Positions 16,228-25,384 are shown, counted from the stretch's first letter. The stretch is DNA of 64,000 nt from Limnovirga soli (GCF_013106755.1 NZ_WHPF01000006.1:310001-374000); one strand, 5' to 3'. The notes: a model not told the origin generated them from the letters alone. Translations and numbers: made by a program.

Positions 16228-17304
16228 CTACGCATCGGGCAGCGCTCTATGTAAAAAACGCAACCAGTTACCATGCATTATATTTTCAATATCTGCTACC
16301 GTATATCCCCTTTTGGCAAGTTTTTCAGGAATACCGGCCAGGTCGGCAATGGTGTCAAGATCATAGGGGCTTTGTTCCCTGCCATAACCTCCATCCAAAT
16401 CGGTACCCATGCCCACATGAAGAGTATTCCCTGCCAACTGGCATATATGGTCTAAATGGTCAAGTATCTTATCAATTGTACAATCCATTTGTTCGGGCAA
16501 TGATTTGCCCCTTATCCAATCCGGCACAATCATCCAGGCATCAAATGCAGCACCTATCACCGCATTACGCTCAATTAACACTTTTATCATATCATCGCTA
16601 AATTGTCTGTTATGATTTACCAGCGAACGGCAGTTATTATGACTGGCCCATACATGGCCCTTAAACAAATCCATCGCATCCCAAAAAGCATCATCGCATA
16701 AATGGGTAGCATCCAATATCATATTCAGGCTATCCATTTCTTTTAATAAATCCCGACCCATGGCATTTAGGTGGCCGGTAGCATCTGTACCATTTGCATA
16801 ACGCCCCGGGCCATAATGTGCCGGACCAAGCGCTCTTAAGCCATAGCCATAAGCCGTATGTAAATAATCGAGATTAATCAGTGAGTCGGCACCTTCCAGG
16901 CTTAATATATATCCAATGGGCTTTTTATCGTTAGGCGTACCATCGTGCCACAAAGCTATATGCGCATCAAGGGCTTTGGTATTCGCAATCATTACCATTT
17001 CACCAGCCTGTTCCATGGCTTTATACCATGCCAGTTGTGCCTGTGTTTGGGCCCAGGCCTGCGCAGCGCTATGCCAACCCGGTAATGGATTATCAGGTGC
17101 AACAAAACGGGCAATTTGGGTGGCTACCACCAGGCCTATTTCGCCTTTACGCAGTTCTGGTAAAGCTACGGTGCCCTTCGCCCTGTCTGCTTTATCAGTT
17201 AGTCCTTTTTCTCTTTCACGAATTGCATATACGGGTAATGTAATGTCACGGTTCCATTCCATGGCATTCATACTAAGGTCTAAATGAGCATCAATTGTAA
17301 ACAT
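16228..17304 (-). CDS. M19 membrane dipeptidase (renal dipeptidase family)
   Basis: ATG 17304 (MFTIDAHLDLS) gives 358 aa and places the HxD metal motif at the N-terminus as usual; the longer TTG start is unlikely. Further family marks are LSLEGADSL, LGPAHYGPGRYANGTD, LDATHLCDDAFWDAM, ASHNNCRSL and GMGTDLDGGYG, which supply the dinuclear zinc site. No signal peptide is seen, so it is probably cytoplasmic. M19 enzymes cleave dipeptides, including those with a C-terminal D-residue. Its place next to a D-threonine aldolase-like enzyme supports D-amino acid release. Confidence 0.92.
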   Translation of the reverse strand: MFTIDAHLDLSMNAMEWNRDITLPVYAIREREKGLTDKADRAKGTVALPELRKGEIGLVVATQIARFVAPDNPLPGWHSAAQAWAQTQAQLAWYKAMEQAGEMVMIANTKALDAHIALWHDGTPNDKKPIGYILSLEGADSLINLDYLHTAYGYGLRALGPAHYGPGRYANGTDATGHLNAMGRDLLKEMDSLNMILDATHLCDDAFWDAMDLFKGHVWASHNNCRSLVNHNRQFSDDMIKVLIERNAVIGAAFDAWMIVPDWIRGKSLPEQMDCTIDKILDHLDHICQLAGNTLHVGMGTDLDGGYGREQSPYDLDTIADLAGIPEKLAKRGYTVADIENIMHGNWLRFLHRALPDA

Positions 17305-17353
17305 GATATAGATATTGGTCAATAAAAAACGAAATACTTAATTATTATTTGGG

Positions 17354-17400
17354 GCCCGGCAGCAAACCAAGTATAAGCTTTACTTGCGTCGCACTCTTCA
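17354..17400 (+). repeat. Dispersed repeat A, copy 6
   Basis: Full unit: GCCCGGC at 17354, spacer, AGCTTTACTTGCGTCGCAC, TCTTCA. It interrupts the catabolic gene run. Confidence 0.88.
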
Positions 17401-17426
17401 GGTTCCTGATCGCTATTCAGCCATTT

Positions 17427-18530
17427 TTAAATGGTAATTTTTCTGTCACGGGCAACTACTTTCCATGTGGTGGTGGCCAATCCCTTTTCTATCACTACAG
17501 CAGTTTCATATAAAGCAACCGTAGGGCAAATATGTAAGGGAACGCCATACAAAACATCCCCAACCTGATATTTGGTAGCATCAGGCACTTTAGCAACCAA
17601 GTGCTCCTCACTTTGCCCGATGGGCGTTACTTCAGGAGCATTTAAAAAATACACCCTTGGCATGGGGTTTTCTGCGGCGACGGATTTATGTCCCAAATCA
17701 GTAGTGATACTAGTTTGATCAATAATAGATACCACCCTTGTAATAACCAGTGCAGCATATTCAAATGGTTCATCGGGCATGGTATGTTTATACCCCCAAT
17801 CCCAAAAAACAAAAGTGCCGGGACTACATTCAACCCCTGCCCTATCCGCATGCATGGGAAAGGTTGGAGATCCACCAGCCACAATGGTTAAAGGTGGTTC
17901 ACCTTCTTTATTTATGGCCTCTGCAACATCAATAATAGTTGCAAATGCATTATCCGCATGCTGTTGCCTGTCTGCTACATTGGTATCTCTAATATGGCCG
18001 TCGTAACCATGCAAACCGGTTAAATGTACATTAGGTAATGACTGTATTTGTTGACAAAGTGCTGTTGCATCAGTTGGTTTAATACCTGTTCGGTTCATGC
18101 CTGTATTTAGGTCAACAAAAACAGATAAAACCATTTTATTTTCGCCTGCCATAGCTGATAATAAAGTGGCTGTTGCCAGATTATCTACCAAACAGGAAAA
18201 ATGAGTTTGTGGATAGGCGGATATTAAAGCAAAAAGCCGGGCTGCTTTGGCTGCAGTTGGCTGATAAGCCAGCAATACATCAGGAGCATGTAGAAGCCCC
18301 AGCATTTCTGCCTCTGCAATGGTAGCGCATTTATATTTTGTAATGCCTGCATCCAATAACATTTGGCATACTTCTGAAATTTTATTGGTTTTTACATGGG
18401 GCCTAAGTTTATCTGTTTGCTGGTGCACCATTTGTAATAAGTGGGCAATATTAGTCTGTACCCTTTGCTTGTAAACGACCAATGCGGGTGAATCTATTGT
18501 GGCTATATTTTCAATTTGGTACCAGTCCAT
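17427..18530 (-). CDS. D-threonine aldolase / DSD1-type PLP enzyme
   Basis: The start at ATG 18530 (MDWYQIENIA) gives 367 aa. A start at 18644 is possible on paper but would translate repeat B. The N-terminal alanine-racemase-type barrel has the PLP lysine in RPHVKTNK (Lys47) and TGMNRTG. The C-terminal domain has YGVPLHICPTVALYE, whose His and Cys two residues apart form the metal site of D-threonine aldolases and D-serine dehydratases. It would split D-threonine to glycine and acetaldehyde, or dehydrate D-serine; the sequence alone does not decide. It is flanked by Rid and dipeptidase genes. Confidence 0.88.
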   Translation of the reverse strand: MDWYQIENIATIDSPALVVYKQRVQTNIAHLLQMVHQQTDKLRPHVKTNKISEVCQMLLDAGITKYKCATIAEAEMLGLLHAPDVLLAYQPTAAKAARLFALISAYPQTHFSCLVDNLATATLLSAMAGENKMVLSVFVDLNTGMNRTGIKPTDATALCQQIQSLPNVHLTGLHGYDGHIRDTNVADRQQHADNAFATIIDVAEAINKEGEPPLTIVAGGSPTFPMHADRAGVECSPGTFVFWDWGYKHTMPDEPFEYAALVITRVVSIIDQTSITTDLGHKSVAAENPMPRVYFLNAPEVTPIGQSEEHLVAKVPDATKYQVGDVLYGVPLHICPTVALYETAVVIEKGLATTTWKVVARDRKITI

Positions 18531-18609
18531 TATATGTAATTTTAAAGTGTGCAAATTACCTAAAAGGCAATGGTATCTGCAATTTGTATTTACGGCTGCC
18601 ATACCAACG

Positions 18610-18665
18610 GAACCCTGAACCGAGCGTGGCAAGTAAAGCCGCATGATTAATCAACTGCCGGCTAC
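18610..18665 (-). repeat. Dispersed repeat B, copy 3
   Basis: GAACCCTGAACCGAGCGTGG, then CAAGTAAAGCC, spacer and GCCGGCTAC. It lies between the Rid and aldolase genes and contains a false ATG for the latter. Confidence 0.87.
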
Positions 18666-18671
18666 ATAATT

Positions 18672-19133
18672 TTAAAAAATCTCAAACATGGCTTCTATTT
18701 CTACCGGAATATTACCCGGCAAGGAGCCCATACCTACCGCACTTCTTACGCCAACGCCATTATCGGTACCCCAAACTTTTGCAAACAACTCGCTACAGCC
18801 ATTGATGATATAGGGATGCTGTTCAAAACCGGCATCGCAATTAACCATGCCCAACACTTTAATTACCCTTTTAATTTTATTGAGAGAACCCAAATTCGCC
18901 TTGATGGTAGCCAAAATGGATAAGCCAACCTGTTGCGCAGCCAGTTTACCGGCTTCTTTATCCATATCAACCCCTATGCGGCCAACTATCATGGTACCAT
19001 CTGTTTTTAAAGTACCATGGCCCGATACATAACAATGATTGCCATCAATAAGCAGTGGCTTGTATACACCCATGGGAGTAGCGGCAGGGGGTAATTCCAG
19101 TTGCAGGGCTTCAAATCTTTCGTCCGGTGTCAT
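18672..19133 (-). CDS. Rid-family (YjgF/YER057c) protein
   Basis: This 153-aa single-domain protein has the trimeric Rid fold: YVSGHG, then KRVIKVLGMVNC, and the C-terminal GVRSAVGMGSLPGNIPVEIE that supplies the conserved Arg and Glu. Rid proteins hydrolyse reactive enamines and imines such as 2-aminoacrylate, which PLP dehydratases release. This subgroup (longer, SGHG/AVG) differs slightly from classical RidA, so exact activity is unsure. It starts 17 nt after the stop of the permease gene, and the PLP enzyme follows, which supports a detoxifying role in the same pathway. Confidence 0.88.
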   Translation of the reverse strand: MTPDERFEALQLELPPAATPMGVYKPLLIDGNHCYVSGHGTLKTDGTMIVGRIGVDMDKEAGKLAAQQVGLSILATIKANLGSLNKIKRVIKVLGMVNCDAGFEQHPYIINGCSELFAKVWGTDNGVGVRSAVGMGSLPGNIPVEIEAMFEIF

Positions 19134-19150
19134 AAAAATTATATTGGTTA

Positions 19151-20464
19151 TTAAATAAAATAGCTCAGTATAAATACGGCAATAATGCCTACGACGGAAA
19201 CGATGGTTTCCATAATGCTCCAGGTTTTAATAGTGTCTTTAAACGATAGGTTAAAGTATTCTTTAAACAGCCAGAAGCCGGGGTCGTTTACATGAGAGAA
19301 CATGAGGCTGCCTGCACCTGTGGCTAGCACCATAAGATTGGGGTTTACCCCTGTCGCCGCAATTAATGGCGCTACAATACCTGCTGCTGTTAAACCAGCC
19401 ACAGTGGCCGAGCCCAAACAAACCCTGATGATAGCTGCAATACTCCAGGCTGCCAGCAAAGGGTGAATTTGCATGCCCTGCAAAATGCCTGCAATCTGAT
19501 TGCTGATACCGGTATCGGTAAGTACCTGCTTTAAGGCACCTGCACCGCCAATAATCAGGATAATCATGGCAATATCCTTTACAGCATCAGTTAAGGAACC
19601 CATTATCGCAACTACAGATTTGCCTCTGTTGATGCCCAGTGTATAAATGGCTACGATAATGGTAATGGTTAATGCAAAGATTGGGTCGCTGATGGCTATT
19701 AAAGTATTCACAATAACATTGGGCGTTAATGCCATTAACTTGATAATAGTGCCTACAGCAATTAATATAACTGGCAGAAATGCAGTAAATAAGCTGGTAA
19801 ACAATCCCGGCAATTCATGCTCAGGAATTTCTTTACCTGCAAATGCAGCCAGCGGCTGCGATTTAAATTGCTTTAGTGTTGACCCAAAAATAGGTCCGGC
19901 AATAACGATAGCAGGTATGGCCACAATAAACCCATACAGCATGGTTAAACCAAGATCGGCATGGTATTGTGATACCAGCGCTAATGGTGATGGGTGCGGC
20001 GGCAAATACCCATGTGTTACCGACAAAGCGGCCAGCATGGGCAACCCAACATATACTGCCGGTAATTTATATTTGGCAGAAATGGTAATGATTAGTGGCA
20101 CCATTAACACAAAACCTACATTATAAAACAAGGGAATACCGATTATAAATGCGGTTAATACCAGTGCCCAAATCAGGTATTTTTGGCCAAAAGCCTTCAT
20201 TAAGCCATCGGCTATTTTTTGGGCGGCACCACTTTCGGCCACCAGTTTACCCAACATGGCGCCCAGACCAAGAATAATTACCACAGAACCCAATAAATCG
20301 CCAATGCCTTTTTGCAGCGAAGCCGCGATGGCAGGCACTTGCATGCCATTAAATAAAGCAATTAAAATAGCAACTATTATAAAAGATAAAAACGCATTTA
20401 ACCTGGCCCAGGTAATTAATAGAACCAATAAAACAATGCCAAGCAATAGTATAATCAGCGACAT
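19151..20464 (-). CDS. GntP-family permease (gluconate/D-serine type)
   Basis: ATG 20464 (MSLIILLLG) gives 437 aa starting at the first membrane helix; the upstream extension is not supported. About twelve hydrophobic segments and the family marks GLGAMLGKLVAESGAAQKIA, PLFYNVGFVLMVPL, LSVTHGYLPPHPSP and GSLMFSHVNDPGFW are present. GntP members import gluconate, related acids or, as DsdX, D-serine by H+ symport. With a Rid protein, a D-threonine aldolase-like enzyme and an M19 dipeptidase downstream, a D-amino acid substrate is the more likely reading. It is divergent from oxyR. Confidence 0.9.
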   Translation of the reverse strand: MSLIILLLGIVLLVLLITWARLNAFLSFIIVAILIALFNGMQVPAIAASLQKGIGDLLGSVVIILGLGAMLGKLVAESGAAQKIADGLMKAFGQKYLIWALVLTAFIIGIPLFYNVGFVLMVPLIITISAKYKLPAVYVGLPMLAALSVTHGYLPPHPSPLALVSQYHADLGLTMLYGFIVAIPAIVIAGPIFGSTLKQFKSQPLAAFAGKEIPEHELPGLFTSLFTAFLPVILIAVGTIIKLMALTPNVIVNTLIAISDPIFALTITIIVAIYTLGINRGKSVVAIMGSLTDAVKDIAMIILIIGGAGALKQVLTDTGISNQIAGILQGMQIHPLLAAWSIAAIIRVCLGSATVAGLTAAGIVAPLIAATGVNPNLMVLATGAGSLMFSHVNDPGFWLFKEYFNLSFKDTIKTWSIMETIVSVVGIIAVFILSYFI

Positions 20465-20622
20465 AGCAAGTGTGTGAAATTTAAAGATAAACAAAAAAGC
20501 CATCTGCAAATTTTCAATGCCTTTTATTTTACCCCCGGGAAATAAAGAACACCCAACAGCCATTTACCATTACCATAGCCTAATTGATTAATTTTACATT
20601 TCAATAGACAAAAACTATAAGT

Positions 20623-21558
20623 ATGACTTTTGTACAGCTGGAATATATTGTAGCCCTGGATAGTTGCCGCCATTTTGCGCAGGCTGCCACCCAATGTTTT
20701 ATTACGCAGCCTACCTTAAGTATGCAAATACAAAAACTGGAAGAAGAACTGGGCGTAAAAATATTCGACAGAAGCAAACAGCCCGTACTGCCCACCATTG
20801 CCGGCATGGAAATAATTGAACAAGCCCGTAAAATACTGGCAGAAAGAGATGTATTAACGGAAAACATTGCCGCCAAAAAAGACATTATAAATGGCGAATT
20901 AAGAGTAGGTGTAATACCCACCATAGCGCCATATTTGCTGCCATTGTGCATCCCAACTTTTGCCAAAAAATACCCACAGGTAAAATTGATTGTAAATGAG
21001 TTTACCACCGGGCATATTATTACCAAGCTAAAAGAAGGAAAAATTGATGTTGGGCTCTTAGTTACGCCACTACAGGAGCCGGGCATACAGGAGCATGTAT
21101 TGTTTTACGAAGAATTGGTGGCCTATGTATCCCGCAAAAATATGGCCTATAAAAAAACATATTTATTAGATAAGGATATAGACCCCAATAAGCTTTGGTT
21201 ATTGGAAGAAGGTCACTGCTTCCGGTCGCAGATTGTAAATTTATGCGAGCTGAGAAAATCAAGCCTGGAAGGCAGCCATTTTGAATACGAAGCCGGCAGC
21301 CTGGAAACATTACGCCGCATGGTAGATATGAACGATGGCATCACCATTTTACCCGAACTGGCCACTTATGATATGACACCCAGACAAAAAATGCAATTAC
21401 GCAACTTCAAAAAGCCCATACCGGTGCGTGAAGTAAGTGTAATAACCCACCGCCATTTTGTAAAAAAACGACTGGTAGAAATGTTTAAGCAATCAATTGT
21501 TGATTCCCTGCCCCAAAAAGTAAAACTTAATAAAAACGCCAATCTTATCAATATATAA
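20623..21558 (+). CDS. oxyR: OxyR hydrogen-peroxide-sensing LysR regulator
   Basis: This 311-aa LysR protein has an N-terminal winged helix-turn-helix (about 1-60; HFAQAATQCFITQPTLSMQI). The effector domain has EEGHCFRSQIVNLC, which places redox cysteines at 199 and 208, exactly the E. coli OxyR numbering. Peroxide would form a disulfide between them and switch on antioxidant genes. No catalase or peroxiredoxin gene is adjacent. It is divergent from the GntP permease with 158 bp between them; the gap has an AATTGATTAATT dyad but no proven site. Its N-terminal MTFVQLEYIVALDSCRHFAQAA is ordinary for the family. Confidence 0.93.
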   Translation: MTFVQLEYIVALDSCRHFAQAATQCFITQPTLSMQIQKLEEELGVKIFDRSKQPVLPTIAGMEIIEQARKILAERDVLTENIAAKKDIINGELRVGVIPTIAPYLLPLCIPTFAKKYPQVKLIVNEFTTGHIITKLKEGKIDVGLLVTPLQEPGIQEHVLFYEELVAYVSRKNMAYKKTYLLDKDIDPNKLWLLEEGHCFRSQIVNLCELRKSSLEGSHFEYEAGSLETLRRMVDMNDGITILPELATYDMTPRQKMQLRNFKKPIPVREVSVITHRHFVKKRLVEMFKQSIVDSLPQKVKLNKNANLINI

Positions 21559-21589
21559 TGCATGGTGGGCCTAGCTGTAGGTTATAATG

Positions 21590-21614
21590 GCATCGCCGCT
21601 TGCGTCGCACTCTT
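21590..21614 (+). repeat. Dispersed repeat A, copy 7
   Basis: GCCGCTTGCGTCGCACTCTT followed by GTGCGG, in an inverted pair with copy 8. Confidence 0.8.
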
Positions 21615-21782
21615 GTGCGGTTAGTTGCTTTGTGCAACTTTTAGATGCCATAGGTTTTTATCTTCACCCTAAAATAGATTCAGGACCTATTTTTGTGAGC
21701 AATTGGAATTACAAGAAACAGTTACTTCAAATTCACCATAATCCCAACATTTCAAGTTGTAGATCATTATATAACCAAACCC

Positions 21783-21834
21783 TACAAGAGTGCGACGCAA
21801 GTATAGCCCAAATATTATGGATATTGCCCGGCTA
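21783..21834 (-). repeat. Dispersed repeat A, copy 8
   Basis: TACAAGAGTGCGACGCAAGT, then ATAGCCC and a distal GCCCGGC at 21826-21832. Confidence 0.85.
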
Positions 21835-21969
21835 CCATTAATAATTGCATTTGCTTGCATGATAGCGATTTATTTAAGCCTGAATTAAAATACGTTTTTA
21901 AAAAGTAAAAACACAAATGTTAACGGATTTTTATAAAACATTGTTCTTTTGTAAGAATAGATTTGTGAG

Positions 21970-23076
21970 ATGAAAAGACACTTGTTGTTATTGGTGCTGT
22001 TGTTTGCTGCCGGTTTTTTGCATGCGCAGGATATAACAGGTATTTGGCGGGGGTATTTTAACTCGGGTTATGGTTATTACAAGCAACAATATAAATATGA
22101 AATTCAAATAAACCAGCTGGCCAATAAAGCTGCTCAAAAAAGTATACAGGGCGTAACATACTCGTACCACACTACCGTTTTTTATGGAAAAGCCACTCTT
22201 CAGGGAATTTATGATGCTAAGAACAAAAGCCTGACTTTTAATGAATTAAAACTGGTAGAACTAAAAATATCTGATAAAAGTGAGCCATGTTTAATGAGTT
22301 GCTATCTTGATTACAGCAAGGAAGATAAAACCGAAATTTTAAGGGGAACTTTTATAAGTGTAAACGAAAAAAGTAAAAAAGATTGCGGCTCGGGTTATGT
22401 TTACCTGGAAAAAGTAACTGAATCTGATTTTGAAAAAGAAGATTTTCTGGTGAAGAAAAAACCTTTGGTAAAACCCCCTGTTACCATTTTACCAAAAGAC
22501 AATAACCCTATTGTACAAAAAAAGCAAGTACCAGAAAAGAAACCTGAAGTGGGAATTAATCAAAAGAAAACAGTTACAGCCCCACCTGTAAATCCAAGAC
22601 AAACCGGTGTTGATACAATTGCCATTAAAAAACCATTTGTACCCAAGCCGGCAGAAGAAGATCGAATTAATAAAGAACTTACCAAAAAAATACTGCCGGT
22701 ACCTGAAGTGATTAAAACGAGGGATAATCCACTTATTAAAAGTATTATTACCAATTCTTCGGATATATTGATTCAACTATATGATAATGGGGAAATTGAT
22801 GGCGATACCATAACCGTATTTGACAATAATGAAATTATTGTGAATAAAAAGGGACTAACGAAACAGCCCATTACCATTAATTTAACTTCTGACATTCAAA
22901 ATGCACATCACGAAATTGTAATGGTGGCTAATAACCTTGGAACTATTGCACCTAATACGGCTTTGATGATAATTACCACCGGAAATAAAAGGTATGAATT
23001 ATTTATATCATCTGATGAAAGAAAAAATGCCAGGGTAATTATTGATTTTAAAATGCCGGGAAAAGACACAAAATAA
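21970..23076 (+). CDS. Secreted protein of unknown function
   Basis: This 368-aa protein has a clear signal peptide (MKRHLLLL to FLHAQ). The first domain (about 20-160) is beta-rich and begins DITGIWRGYF, recalling lipocalin-like beta-barrels. A Pro/Lys-rich linker (about 160-260) follows. The last 100 residues carry a module common in Bacteroidota (ILIQLYDNGEIDGDTITVF, MVANNLGTIAPNTALM), whose role I do not know. It is 21 nt upstream of a small soluble protein gene and probably in one unit with it. Likely periplasmic or surface located. Confidence 0.8.
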   Translation: MKRHLLLLVLLFAAGFLHAQDITGIWRGYFNSGYGYYKQQYKYEIQINQLANKAAQKSIQGVTYSYHTTVFYGKATLQGIYDAKNKSLTFNELKLVELKISDKSEPCLMSCYLDYSKEDKTEILRGTFISVNEKSKKDCGSGYVYLEKVTESDFEKEDFLVKKKPLVKPPVTILPKDNNPIVQKKQVPEKKPEVGINQKKTVTAPPVNPRQTGVDTIAIKKPFVPKPAEEDRINKELTKKILPVPEVIKTRDNPLIKSIITNSSDILIQLYDNGEIDGDTITVFDNNEIIVNKKGLTKQPITINLTSDIQNAHHEIVMVANNLGTIAPNTALMIITTGNKRYELFISSDERKNARVIIDFKMPGKDTK

Positions 23077-23097
23077 GTAACCAATAAAAACACAATA

Positions 23098-23397
23098 ATG
23101 GGATTTTTTAAAAAACTTTTGGGCAGCGGGAATAATGGTGGTAAAATGGGTGATTTATTACAGCAGCTCACTACAGATTTATCGCTTGATACAAATCAGG
23201 CAAATGAAATAAAAGTACTTTTTAAAAGTTTTAAAGAACAAAGGGCTGGCATAAAATCGGCGGGTGGAGAAAGGTCGCAAATACTTGCTGCAAGGCAGGC
23301 CATGACAGAAAAGATGATTAACTTGCTTTCGCCCCAACAGCAGGATATTTTTAAACAGAATGCGGGTAAATACGATTCGTTTTTACAACAATCTTAA
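23098..23397 (+). CDS. Small helical protein of unknown function
   Basis: This 99-aa protein has no signal peptide. It starts MGFFKKLLGSGNNGG and then forms amphipathic helices with LSLDTNQANEIKVLFKSF and LLSPQQQDIFKQN. The second pattern recalls the LTPEQ helices of Spy/CpxP-like proteins, but those are periplasmic, so I do not assign it. It follows the secreted unknown protein by 21 nt and ends at a strong terminator. Confidence 0.75.
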   Translation: MGFFKKLLGSGNNGGKMGDLLQQLTTDLSLDTNQANEIKVLFKSFKEQRAGIKSAGGERSQILAARQAMTEKMINLLSPQQQDIFKQNAGKYDSFLQQS

Positions 23398-23398
23398 A

Positions 23399-23437
23399 TA
23401 AAAAAGGCACTATGACTAGAATGGTGCCTTTTTTATT
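23399..23437. terminator. Bidirectional terminator
   Basis: AAAAAGGCAC...GTGCCTTTTTT between convergent genes; both strands end in T runs. Confidence 0.85.
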
Positions 23438-23448
23438 TTTAACTGGAT

Positions 23449-24558
23449 TTATTCTTTTTCTGTGATACCTAGACCTTCCAGAATGGAAGTTGCAAAATTC
23501 ATGGCTCTGCCTATTGCCTGGTCCATATCATAATAACGATATTCACCTAATCTTCCGCAAATTAATACCTTGTCCAGGGTTTCAGATTCGGCTTTATATT
23601 TTTCGTAAAGCGATTTGTTTATTTTATCAGGAAAAGGATATTCATACTGATTTGGAGATTCTGGTGTAAATGGTGTTTCATGAGTTAACAAAGTGCCATT
23701 TACATTTTTCTTGTCATCAGCATGCATCAAATGTTTCCATTCAATGGTACGGATTCTTGGGTCTTCAGGGCTATTATAGTTTACCTGAATATATGGCTGA
23801 TATTCTTGGGTATCAGTTAAATGTTCAACCCTGCGTTGTTGACCACGGTATTTTAATTTACCAAATTTGTAGTCAAAGAATTCATCAATGGGACCTGTAA
23901 AAATAAGTAGTTTATTAGCTACCACTTCTTCCTTATGCTGCAGGTAATCATATTCAAGATGCATTTTTATACCTTCTACCATATTGCGCATCATTTCGGT
24001 ATATCCATTTCTTGGCAGGGCGTTCCATTTATGATTAGGCGTAAGCGTGTTTACATTTGATTTGTTTATGGTAATTCTTGTGGCAAGTTCTTTATCAAGA
24101 TCAACACATTTTACACCCCATTGCTTTTCGGTATAGCCTTTTATAAACAACTCATAGAGCTGAACAGGCATTTTTGCCAAACAGGCTTCCTCAAAATTTT
24201 GTGGTTCGCCCTGAAACAAATTCCATTCTTTACCTGCAATTTTTTCAATATAGGAATGTTGCACCGGCCAGTTAAGGTACTCTCCGTTTACCTTAGACAT
24301 TAATACAGAACTCCAGTCGTAAAATTCAGAAAATCTATTTACGAATTTCCATATTTTCTCAGAGCCGCATCTAAAATAATGTGGCCCATATTTATGAATC
24401 ATAGCACCGCTTTCTTCGTGCTTATAATCGTAAATATTTCCTGCAATATGGTCCTTTCTGTCAAGGATAACAACGTCTTGTCCATGATCAGTTAAGATTC
24501 TTCCAATAGTACTTCCTGTTAAGCCTGAGCCAACAATTACATAGTCTGCTTTAATCAT
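23449..24558 (-). CDS. glf: UDP-galactopyranose mutase
   Basis: This 369-aa flavoenzyme has the N-terminal FAD loop VIVGSGLTGSTIGR followed by ILDRKDHIAGNIYD, the HKYGPHYFRC segment, WPVQHSYI, GYTEKQWGV and a C-terminal GRLGEYRYYDMDQAIGRA that binds the FAD ring. It converts UDP-galactopyranose to UDP-galactofuranose for surface glycans. Length is normal. It lies downstream of a polyprenyl-phosphate sugar transferase gene in the same direction (97 nt gap), which points to a small glycan unit. Confidence 0.96.
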   Translation of the reverse strand: MIKADYVIVGSGLTGSTIGRILTDHGQDVVILDRKDHIAGNIYDYKHEESGAMIHKYGPHYFRCGSEKIWKFVNRFSEFYDWSSVLMSKVNGEYLNWPVQHSYIEKIAGKEWNLFQGEPQNFEEACLAKMPVQLYELFIKGYTEKQWGVKCVDLDKELATRITINKSNVNTLTPNHKWNALPRNGYTEMMRNMVEGIKMHLEYDYLQHKEEVVANKLLIFTGPIDEFFDYKFGKLKYRGQQRRVEHLTDTQEYQPYIQVNYNSPEDPRIRTIEWKHLMHADDKKNVNGTLLTHETPFTPESPNQYEYPFPDKINKSLYEKYKAESETLDKVLICGRLGEYRYYDMDQAIGRAMNFATSILEGLGITEKE

Positions 24559-24655
24559 AGTGGTTAGTAATAATAGTGTTAAAATTAAACACGCCTGACC
24601 TCAAAGAGGACAAGCGTGTAATATAATGTGTAAAAATTTAATGCAAGAATTGAAA

Positions 24656-25384
24656 TTAATAAGCCCCATCGCCTGTAATTACCACAATTGGAGTTTTAAT
24701 TAAGATTTTCATATCAAGAAATAAGCTGTAGTTCTCGATGTATTCTGTATCATGGGTAATCATAAATTCAGCGCTGGTATTATTAACACGATCTCTGATT
24801 TGCCATAATCCGGTAATCCCCGGACGAACCAAACATCGGATTTCTCTGAATTCAGGCAAATGCTTTAACATAAATGGAACAAGTGGTCTTGGGCCGATCA
24901 TGCTCATATCGCCGATAAATACATTAAACAACTGAGGCAATTCATCTATACTTGTTTGGCGTATTATTTTGCCAATCCATGTAATACGAGAGTCGTTTTT
25001 AACTTTATGCAATATTCCCTTTTCCTGACCTGCCAAAGCTACTTCGTAATCAGTTTTTTTAACGCTCTGGTCGGTAACCATTGACCTGAATTTGAAACAT
25101 CTGAAATGGTTTCCCCTATAACCAACTCTTTCGTTTGAATATAGAATGGGACCACGTGAGGTGAATTTTACAATAATTGCAACTGTGATTAAAACAGGTG
25201 CTAAAGAAATAATAAGTAAACCTGATGTAACGATGTCAAATAGTCTTTTAAGCCCTACCTGAATACTTTTTTTCTCCAAAGACTCTTCAATCAAACGCTT
25301 CTTTTCAGGATACGTTGATTCAAGATGAATGTGCAGAACAGATTCATTAATTCCAGTTGTTTTGTGAAGAAGGTTTACTTCCAT
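24656..25384 (-). CDS. Polyprenyl-phosphate sugar-1-phosphate transferase
   Basis: This 242-aa protein is the short catalytic form of the WcaJ/WbaP family. It has one N-terminal membrane helix (LKRLFDIVTSGLLIISLAPV) and the cytoplasmic catalytic domain with RGPILYSNERVGY, FRCFKFRSM, KNDSRITWIGKIIRQTSIDELPQ, GDMSMIGPRPL and RPGITGLWQI. It moves a sugar-1-phosphate from a nucleotide sugar to undecaprenyl phosphate and so starts synthesis of an exopolysaccharide or O-antigen repeat unit. It is upstream of glf. No polymerase or flippase genes are close. Confidence 0.93.
   Translation of the reverse strand: MEVNLLHKTTGINESVLHIHLESTYPEKKRLIEESLEKKSIQVGLKRLFDIVTSGLLIISLAPVLITVAIIVKFTSRGPILYSNERVGYRGNHFRCFKFRSMVTDQSVKKTDYEVALAGQEKGILHKVKNDSRITWIGKIIRQTSIDELPQLFNVFIGDMSMIGPRPLVPFMLKHLPEFREIRCLVRPGITGLWQIRDRVNNTSAEFMITHDTEYIENYSLFLDMKILIKTPIVVITGDGAY

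Larger units (their letters stand above)
21559..21969. other. Intergenic stretch bounded by two inverted repeat-A copies
   Basis: It holds repeat A copies at 21590-21614 (plus) and 21783-21834 (minus) about 170 nt apart. The DNA between them has no convincing gene; an 84-codon open frame here reads mostly repeat sequence. The AT-rich part from 21840 is the leader of the secreted protein gene, with TAGATTTG at 21958 too close to the ATG to be its promoter. Confidence 0.5.

Noticed and set aside
21587-21841. 84-codon frame between oxyR and the secreted protein
   Set aside because: Both ends are repeat-A copies; the middle has no recognisable domain.
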